A stretch of DNA of 64,000 nt from Rhodothalassium salexigens DSM 2132 (GTDB lineage Bacteria; Pseudomonadota; Alphaproteobacteria; Sphingomonadales; Rhodothalassiaceae), in assembly GCF_004341375.1 (NCBI RefSeq), contig NZ_SLXO01000013.1:25291-89290 (forward strand). Reading direction: 5' to 3'. Numbering within the stretch: position 1 is the first letter of the stretch; each line of letters starts with the position of its first letter. The notes beneath the pieces are model-generated. The model saw nothing but the letters and a program-made list of their open reading frames with translations, was not told where the DNA came from and did not search any database. Below are positions 10,691 through 22,757 of this stretch, piece after piece. The position numbers and the translations under genes were made by a program.

Positions 10691-12797
10691 GCACTCCGGG
10701 TCCGACCTGCTGCTGGAGCTCTATTCCGAGGAAATTCCCGCGCGCATGCAGCGCCGGGCGTGCGACGACCTCAAGCGCTTGATGACCGCCGAGTTGAAAG
10801 ACGCCGGCTTGGCGTTCGCGGGCATGGACGCCTACGCCACGCCGCGCCGCCTGACCTTGGTGGTCACCGGCCTGCCCGCCGCCCAACCCGACGTCCACGA
10901 GGAACGCCGCGGCCCGCGCGCCGACGCGCCCGACAAGGCGATCGCGGGCTTTTTGGCGTCTGCGGGCATCACCCGCGACCAGGCCGAGGAACGCGACGAG
11001 AAGAAGGGCCGCTTCCTCTATGCGGTGATCGACCGGCCCGGCCGGCCGACGCCCGAGGTGGTCGGCGAAGCGGTGGAGCGCATCGTGCGCGGGTTTCCGT
11101 GGCCCAAGTCGATGCGCTGGGGCACCGGCAGCCTGCGCTGGGTGCGCCCCCTGCACTCGATCTTGTGCCTGTTCGACGGCCGGGTGGTGACCTGCGCGGT
11201 GGACGGGATCGAGGCCGGCGACACCACGGCCGGCCACCCGTTCCTGGCGCCCGAGCCGATCCGGGTCGGCGGCGTTCAGGACTATGTCGACCGATTGGCC
11301 CAGGCGCGGGTGATCCTGGACCCCGCCGAGAGGCGCGCCGCCATCGCCGACGCCGCCCGGGACCTTGCCGAGGCGCGCGGCCTGGCGCTGGTCGACGACC
11401 CCGGGCTGCTCGACGAGGTGGCCGGGCTGGTGGAATGGCCGGTGGCGCTGTTGGGCGATTTCGACCCGGCGTTCCTCGACCTGCCGGGCGAGGTGCTGAC
11501 CGCCTCCATGCGCACGCACCAGAAGTATTTCGCGCTCCAGGACCCCAAGACCGGCGCTCTGGCCCCGCACTTCGTGGTGATCGCCAACAAGGTCGCCGCC
11601 GACGGGGGCGCGGCGATCAAGGCGGGCAATGAACGCGTGCTCGCCGCGCGCCTGTCCGACGCCCGCTTCTTCTGGGATCAGGACCGCAAGACGCCGCTGG
11701 CGGCGCGTCTGCCGGCGCTCAAGGCGATCACCTTCCACGACAAGCTCGGCACCCTGGCCGAGCGGGTCGAGCGGATGACGGCCTTGGCCGAGCGCCTGGC
11801 GGTCGAGGTGGTCGGACCGCAAATGCTGGGCGCGGCGTCCGACGGGTTCGTCGACCAGGTGCGCCAGGCGGCGCGGCTCGCCAAGGCCGATCTGGTCACC
11901 GAGATGGTCGGCGAATTCCCCGAGCTTCAGGGCCTGATGGGCCGCTATTATGCCGCGGCCGAGGGGCTGCCGGCGCCGGTCGCCCACGCCATCGAACAGC
12001 ATTACGCGCCCAAGGGCCCCGACGACCGCTGCCCCACCGACCCGGTGGCGGTGTGCGTGGCGTTGGCCGAAAAGCTCGACACCCTGGTCGGCTTTTTCGG
12101 CATCGACGAGAAGCCCACCGGCTCCAAGGACCCCTTCGCCCTGCGCCGGGCCGCCTTGGGCGTGATCCGCTTGATCGTCGAGAACCGGCTGCGGCTGAGC
12201 CTGGTGGCGCTGGTCGGCGCCCACGCCGGGCGGCTGCTGGACGGCGACCGCGCCGCCATCGCCGCCGTCGAGACCGATATCCCGGCGTTTTTCGCCGACC
12301 GGCTGACGGTGCAGCAGCGGGCCAAGGGCGTGCGCCACGACCTGATCGATGCGGTGTTCGCGCTCGGCGGCGAAGACGATCTGGTGCGATTGTTGGCGCG
12401 CGTCGACGCCTTGCAGCGCTTCGTCGAGACCGACGACGGCGCCAATCTGTTGGCCGGCTACAAGCGCGCCGCCAACATCCTCAAGATCGAAGAGAAGAAG
12501 GACGGCCGCCCGGCGCCGGGCGAAGCCCACTTGACCTTGCTCAAGGAGCCGGCCGAAAAGCATCTTTACGACAAGCTCACGGACGCCACGGCCCAGGCCG
12601 AAGCCGCCGTTGCCCGTGAGGATTACGCCGACGCCATGGGCGCGCTGGCCCAATTGCGCGCGCCCATCGACGCCTTTTTCGACCAGGTGACGGTCAATGC
12701 CGGCGACCCGGCGGTCCGGGCCAACCGGTTGGCGCTGTTGGCGCGCATCCGGCAGGCCGCCCACACCGTGGCCGATTTTTCCCGGATCGAGGGCTAA
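10683..12797 (+). CDS. glyS: Glycyl-tRNA synthetase beta subunit
   Basis: 704 residues from the ATG at 10683, preceded by GGGGAGG. It binds tRNA-Gly and supports aminoacylation with Gly[18 protein letters not shown] at the N-terminus and [12 protein letters not shown] in the first half are GlyS hallmarks, as is the C-terminal DALP-type anticodon-binding region ([13 protein letters not shown], about residues 594-606). The start lies within the 3' end of glyQ, so the two are translated from one message. Confidence 0.95.
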   Translation: MSEHSGSDLLLELYSEEIPARMQRRACDDLKRLMTAELKDAGLAFAGMDAYATPRRLTLVVTGLPAAQPDVHEERRGPRADAPDKAIAGFLASAGITRDQAEERDEKKGRFLYAVIDRPGRPTPEVVGEAVERIVRGFPWPKSMRWGTGSLRWVRPLHSILCLFDGRVVTCAVDGIEAGDTTAGHPFLAPEPIRVGGVQDYVDRLAQARVILDPAERRAAIADAARDLAEARGLALVDDPGLLDEVAGLVEWPVALLGDFDPAFLDLPGEVLTASMRTHQKYFALQDPKTGALAPHFVVIANKVAADGGAAIKAGNERVLAARLSDARFFWDQDRKTPLAARLPALKAITFHDKLGTLAERVERMTALAERLAVEVVGPQMLGAASDGFVDQVRQAARLAKADLVTEMVGEFPELQGLMGRYYAAAEGLPAPVAHAIEQHYAPKGPDDRCPTDPVAVCVALAEKLDTLVGFFGIDEKPTGSKDPFALRRAALGVIRLIVENRLRLSLVALVGAHAGRLLDGDRAAIAAVETDIPAFFADRLTVQQRAKGVRHDLIDAVFALGGEDDLVRLLARVDALQRFVETDDGANLLAGYKRAANILKIEEKKDGRPAPGEAHLTLLKEPAEKHLYDKLTDATAQAEAAVAREDYADAMGALAQLRAPIDAFFDQVTVNAGDPAVRANRLALLARIRQAAHTVADFSRIEG

Positions 12798-12851
12798 GGG
12801 TCTCGATCCGATCACCGTGGCGGCGCACGCCCGACGGACCCGGCACAGCAT

Positions 12852-12880
12852 TTGCCAGGGTCGGGGGCCGGGTCTATGCT
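12852..12880 (+). promoter_or_regulatory. Candidate sigma-70 promoter of ppdK
   Basis: TTGCCA (12852-12857) and TATGCT (12875-12880) with a 17-base spacer lie 36 bases before the ppdK ATG. The -10 hexamer is good and the spacing ideal. Confidence 0.5.
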
Positions 12881-12915
12881 GCGCCGCGTGACACATTAGA
12901 GTAGCCCAGGGGGCG

Positions 12916-15612
<2,697 letters not shown>

Positions 15613-15620
15613 GCGACGCC

Positions 15621-16604
15621 ATGGCCGCAGCCGACGGCACCGAGGCGCACGCCGCCGCTGCCGCTCCGGCACTGACCCTCGACGCGGTGCGCGGCGCGGG
15701 CAAGCCGGGGCTCGCCCGCGCGCTCGCGGCCATGGAACGGACCGGCGCGGCGCCGGCGGTCGCTGCGCTGCTCGACGCCGCCTATGACGCGCCGGTGGGC
15801 CATGTGTTGGGGCTCACCGGGCCGCCCGGTGTCGGCAAGTCGACGCTGGTCAACCGGCTGATCGCGCTGTGGCGCGGGCGGGGCGAGACCGTCGGCGTGA
15901 TCGCCGTCGACCCCACGTCGCGCGCCACCGGCGGTGCCCTGCTCGGCGACCGCACCCGGTTCAAGACCGACCCCGAAGACCAGGGCGTGTTCGTCCGCTC
16001 CATGGCGGCGCGCGAGGCGCTGGGCGGTCTGGCCGAACTGACCTTCCCCGCCACCGTGTTGATGCGCGCGCTGTTCGACCATGTGATCGTCGAGACCGTG
16101 GGCGTCGGCCAGTCCGAAACCGATGTGGGCCAGGTGGCCGACACGGTGGCGTTCTGCATCCAGCCCGGCTCCGGCGATAGCCTGCAATTCATGAAGGCCG
16201 GCATCATGGAGGTGCCGGACCTGTTCGTGGTCACCAAGGCGGACCTGGGCACCCCGGCGCAGAAAGCGGTCGCCGACGTGGAGGGCGCGTTGAGCCTGGC
16301 CGCCGGGCGCGGTGACTGGACGCCGCCGGTGCTCAGCGTCTCGGCCGACCGGCACGCGGGCCTCGACGCGTTTATCGACGCGGTGGCGGCGCACGCCCGC
16401 AGCCTCGCCGCGCCCGCCGAAGCCCTGGCCACGCGCCGCGCGGCCCAGGCGCGCGCCTGGCTGATGGCGGCGGTGCGCGCGCGCTTCGGCAGCGCCGGCA
16501 CGGCGCTCATGGACCCCGCCGCCCTCGACGCCCGCACCGACCGCTTCTTCACCGCCCGCACCAGCCTGCTCGCCTCGCTCGACGTGGTCCGCACCGACGG
16601 CTGA
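15621..16604 (+). CDS. meaB: Methylmalonyl-CoA mutase-associated GTPase (MeaB/ArgK family)
   Basis: 327 residues. This G3E-type GTPase chaperones cobalamin loading and protects methylmalonyl-CoA mutase. The P-loop GPPGVGKST is at residues 67-75; IAVDPTSRATGGALLGDRTR and VETVGVGQSETDV are hallmark MeaB blocks, and VTKADLGTP holds the guanine-specificity motif (NKxD-like TKAD). It follows ppdK by 8 bases. The mutase itself is not in the window, but PccA, which makes its substrate, lies about 10 kb upstream. Confidence 0.93.
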   Translation: MAAADGTEAHAAAAAPALTLDAVRGAGKPGLARALAAMERTGAAPAVAALLDAAYDAPVGHVLGLTGPPGVGKSTLVNRLIALWRGRGETVGVIAVDPTSRATGGALLGDRTRFKTDPEDQGVFVRSMAAREALGGLAELTFPATVLMRALFDHVIVETVGVGQSETDVGQVADTVAFCIQPGSGDSLQFMKAGIMEVPDLFVVTKADLGTPAQKAVADVEGALSLAAGRGDWTPPVLSVSADRHAGLDAFIDAVAAHARSLAAPAEALATRRAAQARAWLMAAVRARFGSAGTALMDPAALDARTDRFFTARTSLLASLDVVRTDG

Positions 16605-16642
16605 GCCCGGCGTCTGCCCCAGGACCGGCGGGCTGGACGGGC

Positions 16643-16762
16643 TTAAAAGCCGCTGGCGAACAGGATCAGGATCAGCAGGGCGGCCAGGCCCAGCACCAGC
16701 AACAGGCGCCGTTCCCCGCCCTGGGGTTTGCGATGTTTGCGGCGATGGCTGTGCTGGCTCAT
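16643..16762 (-). CDS. Small single-pass membrane protein, 39 residues
   Basis: A 40-codon frame from the ATG at 16762 to TAA at 16643. The upstream sequence has TTGGAG eight to nine bases before the ATG, a good ribosome site. The N-terminal 19 residues (MSQHSHRRKHRKPQGGERR) are strongly basic and the remaining 20 (LLLVLGLAALLILILFASGF) form one membrane helix that reaches the C-terminus. The positive-inside rule puts the N-terminus in the cytoplasm. It is transcribed opposite to meaB and hyuB. I do not recognise a family; small basic proteins with one helix occur in many alphaproteobacteria. Ribosome site, composition and the membrane helix argue for a real gene. Confidence 0.6.
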   Translation of the reverse strand: MSQHSHRRKHRKPQGGERRLLLVLGLAALLILILFASGF

Positions 16763-16883
16763 GGGCGGTTCTCCAAATCGGTGTTTGGTCGCACCCTAGC
16801 GCGTCCGGCGGCCCGATTTGAAGACTTGGCCCAAGGAGGGTGTGTGCGCGATAGTCGTCGGCGTCGAGACAGGGGCCCGGGCG

Positions 16884-18569
16884 ATGACCGCAGTGACCGA
16901 CCTTCAGGCGCAGATCCTCTGGCACCGGTTGATCGCCGTGGTCGAGGAACAGGCGCAGACGCTGATCCGCACCGCCTTTTCCACCACCGTGCGCGAGGCC
17001 GGCGACCTGTCGGCGGGCGTGTTCGACGACCAGGGCCGCATGCTCGCCCAGGCGGTCACCGGTACGCCCGGCCACGTCAACGCCATGGCCGCGTCGGTGG
17101 GCGCGTTCCTGCGCGCCTATCCCCTCGACAGCTTAAGCCCGGGCGACGTGCTGGTGACCAATGACCCCTGGGATGGCACCGGCCACCTCAACGATTTCAC
17201 CGTGGTCACGCCGGTGTTCCGGGCCGGCCGGGCGATCGCGCTGTTCGCCGCCACCACCCATATCGCCGATGTGGGCGGTCTGGGCTTCGGGCCGCAGGGT
17301 CGCAGCGTGTTCGAGGAAGGCCTGTTGATCCCGATCGCCAAGCTGTTCGACCGCGGCCGGCTCAACGACACGCTGATGGCCATCGTCCGGGCCAATGTGC
17401 GCGACCCGGTGGCCGCCGAGGGCGATCTCTATTCGCTGGCCGCCTGCAACCGCACCGGCGCCGAGCGATTGGCCGCCATGCTCGACGAATTCGGGCTTGC
17501 CGACTTGGGCCCGGTGGCCGAGCAGATCCTGGTGCGCTCGGACGCCGCCATGCGCGCCGAGATCGCCAGGCTGCCCCAGACCCGCGTGCGCCATGCCATG
17601 CGCATCGACGGCCATGACGCGCCGCTCGACCTGGTGTGCACGCTGAGCGTCGCCGACGAGACCATTCATATCGACTGGACCGGCAGTTCGGCCCAGGCGC
17701 CGCGCGGGGTCAATGTGCCCTTGACCTACACCCAGGCCTATTCGGCGTTCGGCGTGCGCGTGCTGATCGGCGCGGCGGTGCCCAACAATCATGCCAGCCT
17801 GGCGCGCGTGGTCACCACGGCACCCGCGGGCTGCGTGTTGAACGCGCAGCGCCCGGCGCCGGTGTCGGCGCGCCACGCCATCGGCCAGATGCTGCCCGAC
17901 GTGGTGCTCGGCTGTCTGGCGCAACTGCTGCCCGACCGGGTGCCGGCCGAGGGGGCGGGCTGCCTGTGGAACCCGGTGCTGCTCGGCGGGCCGGGGCAGG
18001 GGCTGGAGGTCGCGGCCGGGGCGGCGCCGACCCGGGCGCCGGGACCGGCCCGCCGAGCGGGCCGCCCAACCGGCGATCCGGGCCCGGCGTTCGTCATCAA
18101 CCCGTTTCACACCGGCGGCATGGGCGCCCGGCCGGACCGCGACGGGCTCGACTGCACGGCGTTCCCGTCGGGCGTGCGCTCGACGCCGGTGGAGATCTAC
18201 GAGGCGACCGCGCCGGTGATCGTCTGGCGCAAGGAGTTTCGCCCCGGCAGCGGCGGCGCGGGACGGTTTCGCGGCGGCATGGGCCAGGTGATGGAGTTCG
18301 GTCATGCCGACGACCGGCCGTTCGCGGTCAGCCGTATGTTCGACCGGCTGGTGCACGCGCCGCGCGGCCGGGCGGGCGGCGGCGACGGCGCGCCCGGCCG
18401 CGCCTATCTGAGCGACGGCACCGAGTTGAGCGGCATGGGCCGCGACGTGGTGCCGGCGGGCGTCACCTTTGTCATGGAAACGCCCGGGGGCGGCGGCTAT
18501 GGCGACCCGGCCGAGCGCGCCGCAGACGCGGTGGCGCGCGACGCTCGCGACGGCGTCGCCGAGCCCTGA
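16884..18569 (+). CDS. Hydantoinase B/oxoprolinase family protein, orphan
   Basis: 561 residues from the ATG at 16884; an earlier ATG at 16818 has less family support. Hydantoinase B subunits act with an A subunit in ATP-dependent opening of hydantoins, 5-oxoproline, or in acetone/acetophenone carboxylases. Family blocks: FSTTVREAGDLSAGVFDDQGRMLAQ near 36-60, GDVLVTNDPWDGTGHLNDFTVV near 91-112, and the C-terminal FRPGSGGAGRFRGGMGQ. No A subunit is in the window; the small membrane gene and a PLP enzyme flank it. A Pro/Ala/Arg-rich stretch (about residues 382-403) interrupts a conserved block just before NPFHTGGMGARPDRDG and looks like a lineage insertion. Confidence 0.87.
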   Translation: MTAVTDLQAQILWHRLIAVVEEQAQTLIRTAFSTTVREAGDLSAGVFDDQGRMLAQAVTGTPGHVNAMAASVGAFLRAYPLDSLSPGDVLVTNDPWDGTGHLNDFTVVTPVFRAGRAIALFAATTHIADVGGLGFGPQGRSVFEEGLLIPIAKLFDRGRLNDTLMAIVRANVRDPVAAEGDLYSLAACNRTGAERLAAMLDEFGLADLGPVAEQILVRSDAAMRAEIARLPQTRVRHAMRIDGHDAPLDLVCTLSVADETIHIDWTGSSAQAPRGVNVPLTYTQAYSAFGVRVLIGAAVPNNHASLARVVTTAPAGCVLNAQRPAPVSARHAIGQMLPDVVLGCLAQLLPDRVPAEGAGCLWNPVLLGGPGQGLEVAAGAAPTRAPGPARRAGRPTGDPGPAFVINPFHTGGMGARPDRDGLDCTAFPSGVRSTPVEIYEATAPVIVWRKEFRPGSGGAGRFRGGMGQVMEFGHADDRPFAVSRMFDRLVHAPRGRAGGGDGAPGRAYLSDGTELSGMGRDVVPAGVTFVMETPGGGGYGDPAERAADAVARDARDGVAEP

Positions 18570-18658
18570 GCCGCGGCCGGGCGCCGGTGACGCCCGTTGA
18601 TGCTGGTGTGGAAGGGGCCCGACGGAGTTGGAGTTGGTGGCTCCCCCGGGCCGGGCCG

Positions 18659-19945
18659 TCAGACCTTGTCGAGCGCCTGGGTCAGGTCGGCGATCAGGTC
18701 TTCGGCCGACTCGATCCCCACCGAGATCCGGCACAGCGCGTCATTGACGCCCGCCTTGGCGCGCAGGTCCTTGGGCACGCCCGAATGGGTGGTCGAGGCG
18801 GGGTGGCAGATCAGCGTCTCGGTGCCGCCCAAGCTGACCGCCAGCTTGACCACTTCGAGCGCGTTCAAGAAGCGGAACGCCTCGGGCTCGCCGCCCTTGA
18901 GGTCGAACGCGAAGGTCGAGCCCGGCGCCAGACACTGGCGGGTGAACACCGCATGGGCGGGGCTGCCGGTCTCCAGAAAGCCCAGATAGTGGACCTTGTC
19001 GACCTTCGGGTGGTTGTGGAGGAACTCGGCGATGGTGCGGGCGTTCTCGGTGGCGCGCTCGAAGCGGATCTTCAGCGTCTCCAGGCTGCGCATGACCATC
19101 CAGCAGGTGTGCGGATCGATATGGTTGCCGATCGCCGAGCGCATCTGCTTCATCGGCTTGACCCACCGGGCCGGACCGGCGGCGGCGCCGGCCACCAGGT
19201 CGGAATGCCCGCCGACATATTTGGTCAGCGAATAGAGTACGATGTCGGCGCCGTGTTCGAGCGGCTTTTGCCACACCGGGCCCAGGAACGTGTTGTCGAC
19301 CGCCAGCGGCGGGCGCTCGCCGTCGCTGTCCTGGCAGTCTTCAAGCCAATTGCGCACATAGCGGATGTCCACCAGCCCGCAGGTGGGGTTGGCCGGCGTC
19401 TCGATCAGCGCCATGCCCACCGGGCCCATTTCCTGCGCCTTCTTGAACGCTTCGTCGATCGCCGCCTTGCTGTCATTGGCGGCGAAACCGACGGTCTTGA
19501 TCCCCCATTTGGGCATCAGGTTGAGGATCAGCGTCTCGGTGCCGCCATAGATCGGTTGCGAATAGACCAGCACCTCGCCCGGCTTCATGTGCGCCATGAT
19601 GGCGGTGAAGATCGCCGCCATGCCCGACGAAAACACCGTCGCCAGTTCCGACTTCTCCCACAGCGCCAGCCGGTCTTCGAGCACTTCCATGTCGGGATTG
19701 TTGAACCGCGAATAGACCAAACCGGCCGATTCGCCCGGGTTCAATTCCCGCCGGCCGCCGACCAGGTCGAAAAAGTCCTTGCCGTGCTCGGCCGATTCAA
19801 ACACGAACGTCGAGGTCAGAAACACCGGCGGCTTCAATGCGCCTTCGGACAGTTTCGGGTCGAAACCGTAGCCCATCATCTGAGTCTCGGGGCTCAGTTC
19901 GTGATTGCCGACGGTGAGGCTGCGAAAGTCTTTTTTGTTACCCAT
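18659..19945 (-). CDS. Cys/Met metabolism PLP enzyme (cystathionine gamma-synthase family)
   Basis: 428 residues from the ATG at 19945, with CGGGAG nine bases upstream. Members catalyse gamma-replacement or gamma-elimination on O-acyl-homoserine, cystathionine or methionine. The PLP lysine is K242 in LYSLTKYVGGHSD. Active-site tyrosines are Y78 (YSRFNNP, which contacts the PLP phosphate of the neighbouring subunit) and Y133 (QPIYGGT). The N-terminal MGNKKDFRSLTVGNHELSPET is typical of an alphaproteobacterial subfamily often labelled cystathionine gamma-synthase family protein. Cystathionine gamma-synthase, O-acylhomoserine sulfhydrylase and methionine gamma-lyase cannot be separated from sequence alone. 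Confidence 0.85.
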   Translation of the reverse strand: MGNKKDFRSLTVGNHELSPETQMMGYGFDPKLSEGALKPPVFLTSTFVFESAEHGKDFFDLVGGRRELNPGESAGLVYSRFNNPDMEVLEDRLALWEKSELATVFSSGMAAIFTAIMAHMKPGEVLVYSQPIYGGTETLILNLMPKWGIKTVGFAANDSKAAIDEAFKKAQEMGPVGMALIETPANPTCGLVDIRYVRNWLEDCQDSDGERPPLAVDNTFLGPVWQKPLEHGADIVLYSLTKYVGGHSDLVAGAAAGPARWVKPMKQMRSAIGNHIDPHTCWMVMRSLETLKIRFERATENARTIAEFLHNHPKVDKVHYLGFLETGSPAHAVFTRQCLAPGSTFAFDLKGGEPEAFRFLNALEVVKLAVSLGGTETLICHPASTTHSGVPKDLRAKAGVNDALCRISVGIESAEDLIADLTQALDKV

Positions 19946-20111
19946 GCGATGGTCTCCCGGGGCCATGGGGTGATAGGTGCGTCCCGGTGTGACGGCTTGG
20001 GGCGGCGGAATCAATGGCTCGATCCCGTCGATCCGCCGTGCTGGGATTGGTGTTTTGAAACTAAAGGAACTGCCGCGCGCCGGGTGTTGGTGTTTTTCGA
20101 CTTCCGGATCA

Positions 20112-20127
20112 GAATGCTTAAACATTC
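20112..20127. promoter_or_regulatory. Short inverted repeat GAATG-N6-CATTC, candidate operator
   Basis: A 5-bp inverted repeat (20112-20116 and 20123-20127) with a 6-base AT-rich centre lies in the 230-base divergent region between the PLP enzyme and the EAL protein. It could be an operator or simply chance. The region 19946-20175 otherwise holds no gene; I looked for a SAM-II leader motif and did not find one. Confidence 0.25.
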
Positions 20128-20175
20128 AGCAACTTCTCCCTGAGACGCTGCGTCACGGGCAGATTCCGCCTTTTC

Positions 20176-22575
20176 TTGGAGTTTGGATTGTTCCAAGCGC
20201 TACTCCACCACGATGGGGCCTGGCTTGCCGTCGCGGCCATGGTCGGCTTTGCGAGCGTGCTGATGACGCTGAGCGTCGTCCAAAGGGCGCCGTCGGGTCT
20301 TGCCAAGACGCCCGGCCCATGGTGGCTGGCCGCCACCGGTGTGGCCGGCGGCGGTGGCATCTGGGCGGCGCACGCGATCGCGCTTCTGGCCTTCGAGCCC
20401 TTGGCGGGGCGGCATTTCGACCTGCCCATCGCTCTCGCTGCGGTGCTGATCGGGGTGGCGAGCGTTGTCGGAGCGGTCATGGTGATGGCCGGGCGCAGGC
20501 GCTCGACGGCGCCGTTTCTGGCCGCCGTCTTGCTGGCCACGGGCTTTGCCCTGATGCACTGGATCAGCTTGGCCGGCCTGATCGACAGCCAGCTTCTGCG
20601 GCCGTCGCCGCTGCTGGTCATCGCCGCTCTGGCGCTGATGACGGCGGTGGTGGTGGCGGGCATGTTGACGGTGTGGCGTGCCGGAGGTCTGCATCGGCTG
20701 ATCGCCGCTGCGTCGCTGGTCGTCACCGGCGGCTTTGTGGGCTATCTGCTGACCATGTCCCAGGCCGGCGAGGCCGCCGTCGCTCTGTCCGGCGGCCTGG
20801 CACCGCCCGACATGTCGCGCATGGCGGTCAGCTTCACCACCATGGTGATGGTGATGGCGGTGCTCGGCGTCGGGGTCGCCGGGGTGCTGCTCGACCGTCA
20901 TCTGGCCCGCGCCGCCCGGGTCGAGGCGCGGCGCGTCACCGATCTGGCCAATGTGGCGCTTGAGAGCATCGTGCTGTTGCGCGACGACGGCATCGTCGAG
21001 GTCAATCGCAGCTTCTGCCGATTGACCGGCCAGAACCGCGACAGTTTGATCGGTTGCCGCTTCAGTGAGTTGTTCATCGACGATCATCGGCTGTCCGTGG
21101 TGCAGGCCCTAGAGCAGCCGGGCGGGCCGGGGCGCGAGTTCCGGCTCGCCGCCGTCGGTCAGACCGAGGGCGTGCCCGTGGAGCTGTCGGTGCGCGAGAC
21201 GGAGGCGCACGAGAATGCCAGCCGGGTGGCGCTGTTGCGCGACCTGCGCGACCAGCACGAGGCCGAGGCGCGGATCCGCTACCTGGCCCAGCACGATGCG
21301 CTGACCCGCCTGCCCAATCGGGCGCTGTTCGGCGACCGGCTGGCCCATGCGCTGCAATTGGCCGAACGCTACGAGAACCCGGTCGCCCTGTTGCTGGTCG
21401 ATGTGGACCGCTTGCAGGAAATCAACAAGCTGCGCGGCCAGGACATCGGCGATGGCGTGTTGCGCCAGACCGCCAAGCGGATCAAGAATACGGTGCGCGG
21501 CAGCGACACCGTGGCTTGCCTGGGTGGCGATACCTTTGCGGTGATCCAGGAAGGCATGGATCAGCCCCATGCGGCGGACAAACTGGCGCGGCGTCTGCTG
21601 ACCCGCATGGGCGTGCCGTTGATCGTCAACGGCAACGAGATCGCGGCCACCGTCTCGATCGGCATCGCGGTGGCACCGACCGATGCGCTGGTCGGCTCGG
21701 CGCTGTTGGCGCACGCGGAAAGCGCGTTGCAACGGTCCAAAGACGGCGGCCGCAACCGCCATACCTTCTACGAGGCGCGCATGGAGGAAGAGCGTCGCGC
21801 GCGCCAGGTGCTCGGCGTCGACCTGCGCAACGCCTTGCGTGCCGGCGATTTGCATGTGCACTTCCAGCCGGTCGCCGACGTGGGTACCGGTTCGTTGCTC
21901 GGTTTCGAGGCGCTGGCGCGTTGGACTCACCCGGAGCGCGGCGTCGTGCCGCCGGGCCTGTTCATTCCGGTCGCCGAGGAATCGGGTGCGATCGTCGACT
22001 TGGGCGAGTGGATGCTGGAGACCGTGTGCCAGGAAGCGACGCGCTGGCCGTTGGCGTGCACCGTGGCGGTCAACATCTCGGTGATGCAGTTCGAAAAGAG
22101 CGATCTGGTCGCCCAGGTGGACGGTGTGCTCGAGCGCACCGGGCTCGACCCCGCGCGGCTGGAGTTGGAGATCACCGAAAGTGTGCTGATCCACGATACC
22201 GACTATGCCGTCGAGGTGCTCAATCGGTTGAAGGCCCGGGGCGTGCGCATCGTGCTCGACGATTTCGGCACCGGCTATTCGTCGCTCAGTTATCTCAAGC
22301 GATTTCCGTTCGACAAAATCAAGATCGACCGCAGCTTCGTCTCGGAGATCGGCGACAGTCAGCAATCGGCGGCTATCGTGCGCGGCGTGATCGGGTTGGC
22401 GCGTGGGCTCGGCGTCCCGGTGGTGGCCGAGGGCGTCGAACAGGCGGCCCATGTGGACATGCTGCGCGAGGAAGGCTGCGACCAGATGCAGGGTTATCTG
22501 ATCGGCCGGCCCGCGCCCATCGAGGATTATGGCGACCTGGTGTTCGATCACCCCATGGCCGCCCAGCCCGAGTGA
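20176..22575 (+). CDS. MHYT-PAS-GGDEF-EAL membrane protein, probable c-di-GMP phosphodiesterase
   Basis: 799 residues with a TTG start at 20176 that is not certain. The N-terminal 240 residues hold about seven membrane segments with MHYT-domain motifs (GIWAAHAIALLAF, ALMHWISLAG), thought to sense a diatomic gas or copper. A PAS domain follows (about 255-355). The cyclase domain starts at DALTRLPNRALF, but its active site reads GGDTF in place of GGDEF, so cyclase activity is doubtful. The EAL domain is intact: GFEALARW, NISVMQF, ITESVLI, DDFGTGYSSLSYLKRFPFDKIKID and EGVE. The expected role is c-di-GMP hydrolysis, with the degenerate domain perhaps binding GTP as an activator. Confidence 0.9.
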   Translation: MEFGLFQALLHHDGAWLAVAAMVGFASVLMTLSVVQRAPSGLAKTPGPWWLAATGVAGGGGIWAAHAIALLAFEPLAGRHFDLPIALAAVLIGVASVVGAVMVMAGRRRSTAPFLAAVLLATGFALMHWISLAGLIDSQLLRPSPLLVIAALALMTAVVVAGMLTVWRAGGLHRLIAAASLVVTGGFVGYLLTMSQAGEAAVALSGGLAPPDMSRMAVSFTTMVMVMAVLGVGVAGVLLDRHLARAARVEARRVTDLANVALESIVLLRDDGIVEVNRSFCRLTGQNRDSLIGCRFSELFIDDHRLSVVQALEQPGGPGREFRLAAVGQTEGVPVELSVRETEAHENASRVALLRDLRDQHEAEARIRYLAQHDALTRLPNRALFGDRLAHALQLAERYENPVALLLVDVDRLQEINKLRGQDIGDGVLRQTAKRIKNTVRGSDTVACLGGDTFAVIQEGMDQPHAADKLARRLLTRMGVPLIVNGNEIAATVSIGIAVAPTDALVGSALLAHAESALQRSKDGGRNRHTFYEARMEEERRARQVLGVDLRNALRAGDLHVHFQPVADVGTGSLLGFEALARWTHPERGVVPPGLFIPVAEESGAIVDLGEWMLETVCQEATRWPLACTVAVNISVMQFEKSDLVAQVDGVLERTGLDPARLELEITESVLIHDTDYAVEVLNRLKARGVRIVLDDFGTGYSSLSYLKRFPFDKIKIDRSFVSEIGDSQQSAAIVRGVIGLARGLGVPVVAEGVEQAAHVDMLREEGCDQMQGYLIGRPAPIEDYGDLVFDHPMAAQPE

Positions 22576-22609
22576 TCAGGGCTGGCAGCTTGCGTCTTGG
22601 CGGACGTTT

Positions 22610-22668
22610 GTTGAGGCGCTTGGGCGGGGGCTGAGGGGGCGCGCGTCTGGCAGCGTGTTGAGGCGCTT
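22610..22668 (+). repeat. Imperfect direct repeat in the yaaA leader
   Basis: The 12-base GTTGAGGCGCTT occurs at 22610-22621 and again at 22657-22668, with a related CTGGCAGC copy before each. It looks like a decayed 45- to 65-base duplication in the 182-base gap between the EAL gene and yaaA. No role is apparent. Confidence 0.35.
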
Positions 22669-22757
22669 ATGGGGGGCGCGTCGAGCGGTGCTTTGACACG
22701 GCACGCGGCTCTGCGTATGTGCGAAGGGCAGCATCAGGATCATCCGAGGGGCCCCCC

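Noticed and set aside
20066..20088. EcfG-type general stress promoter (GGAAC...GTT) before the EAL gene
   Set aside because: GGAAC at 20066-20070 is followed by GTT after 15 bases, not the 16-17 required, and no other gene in the window shares it.
19946..20175. SAM-II riboswitch before the PLP sulfur enzyme
   Set aside because: Alphaproteobacterial sulfur genes often carry one, but the conserved pseudoknot segments (CTGATTTAAC-type, GCTAAA) are not present here.
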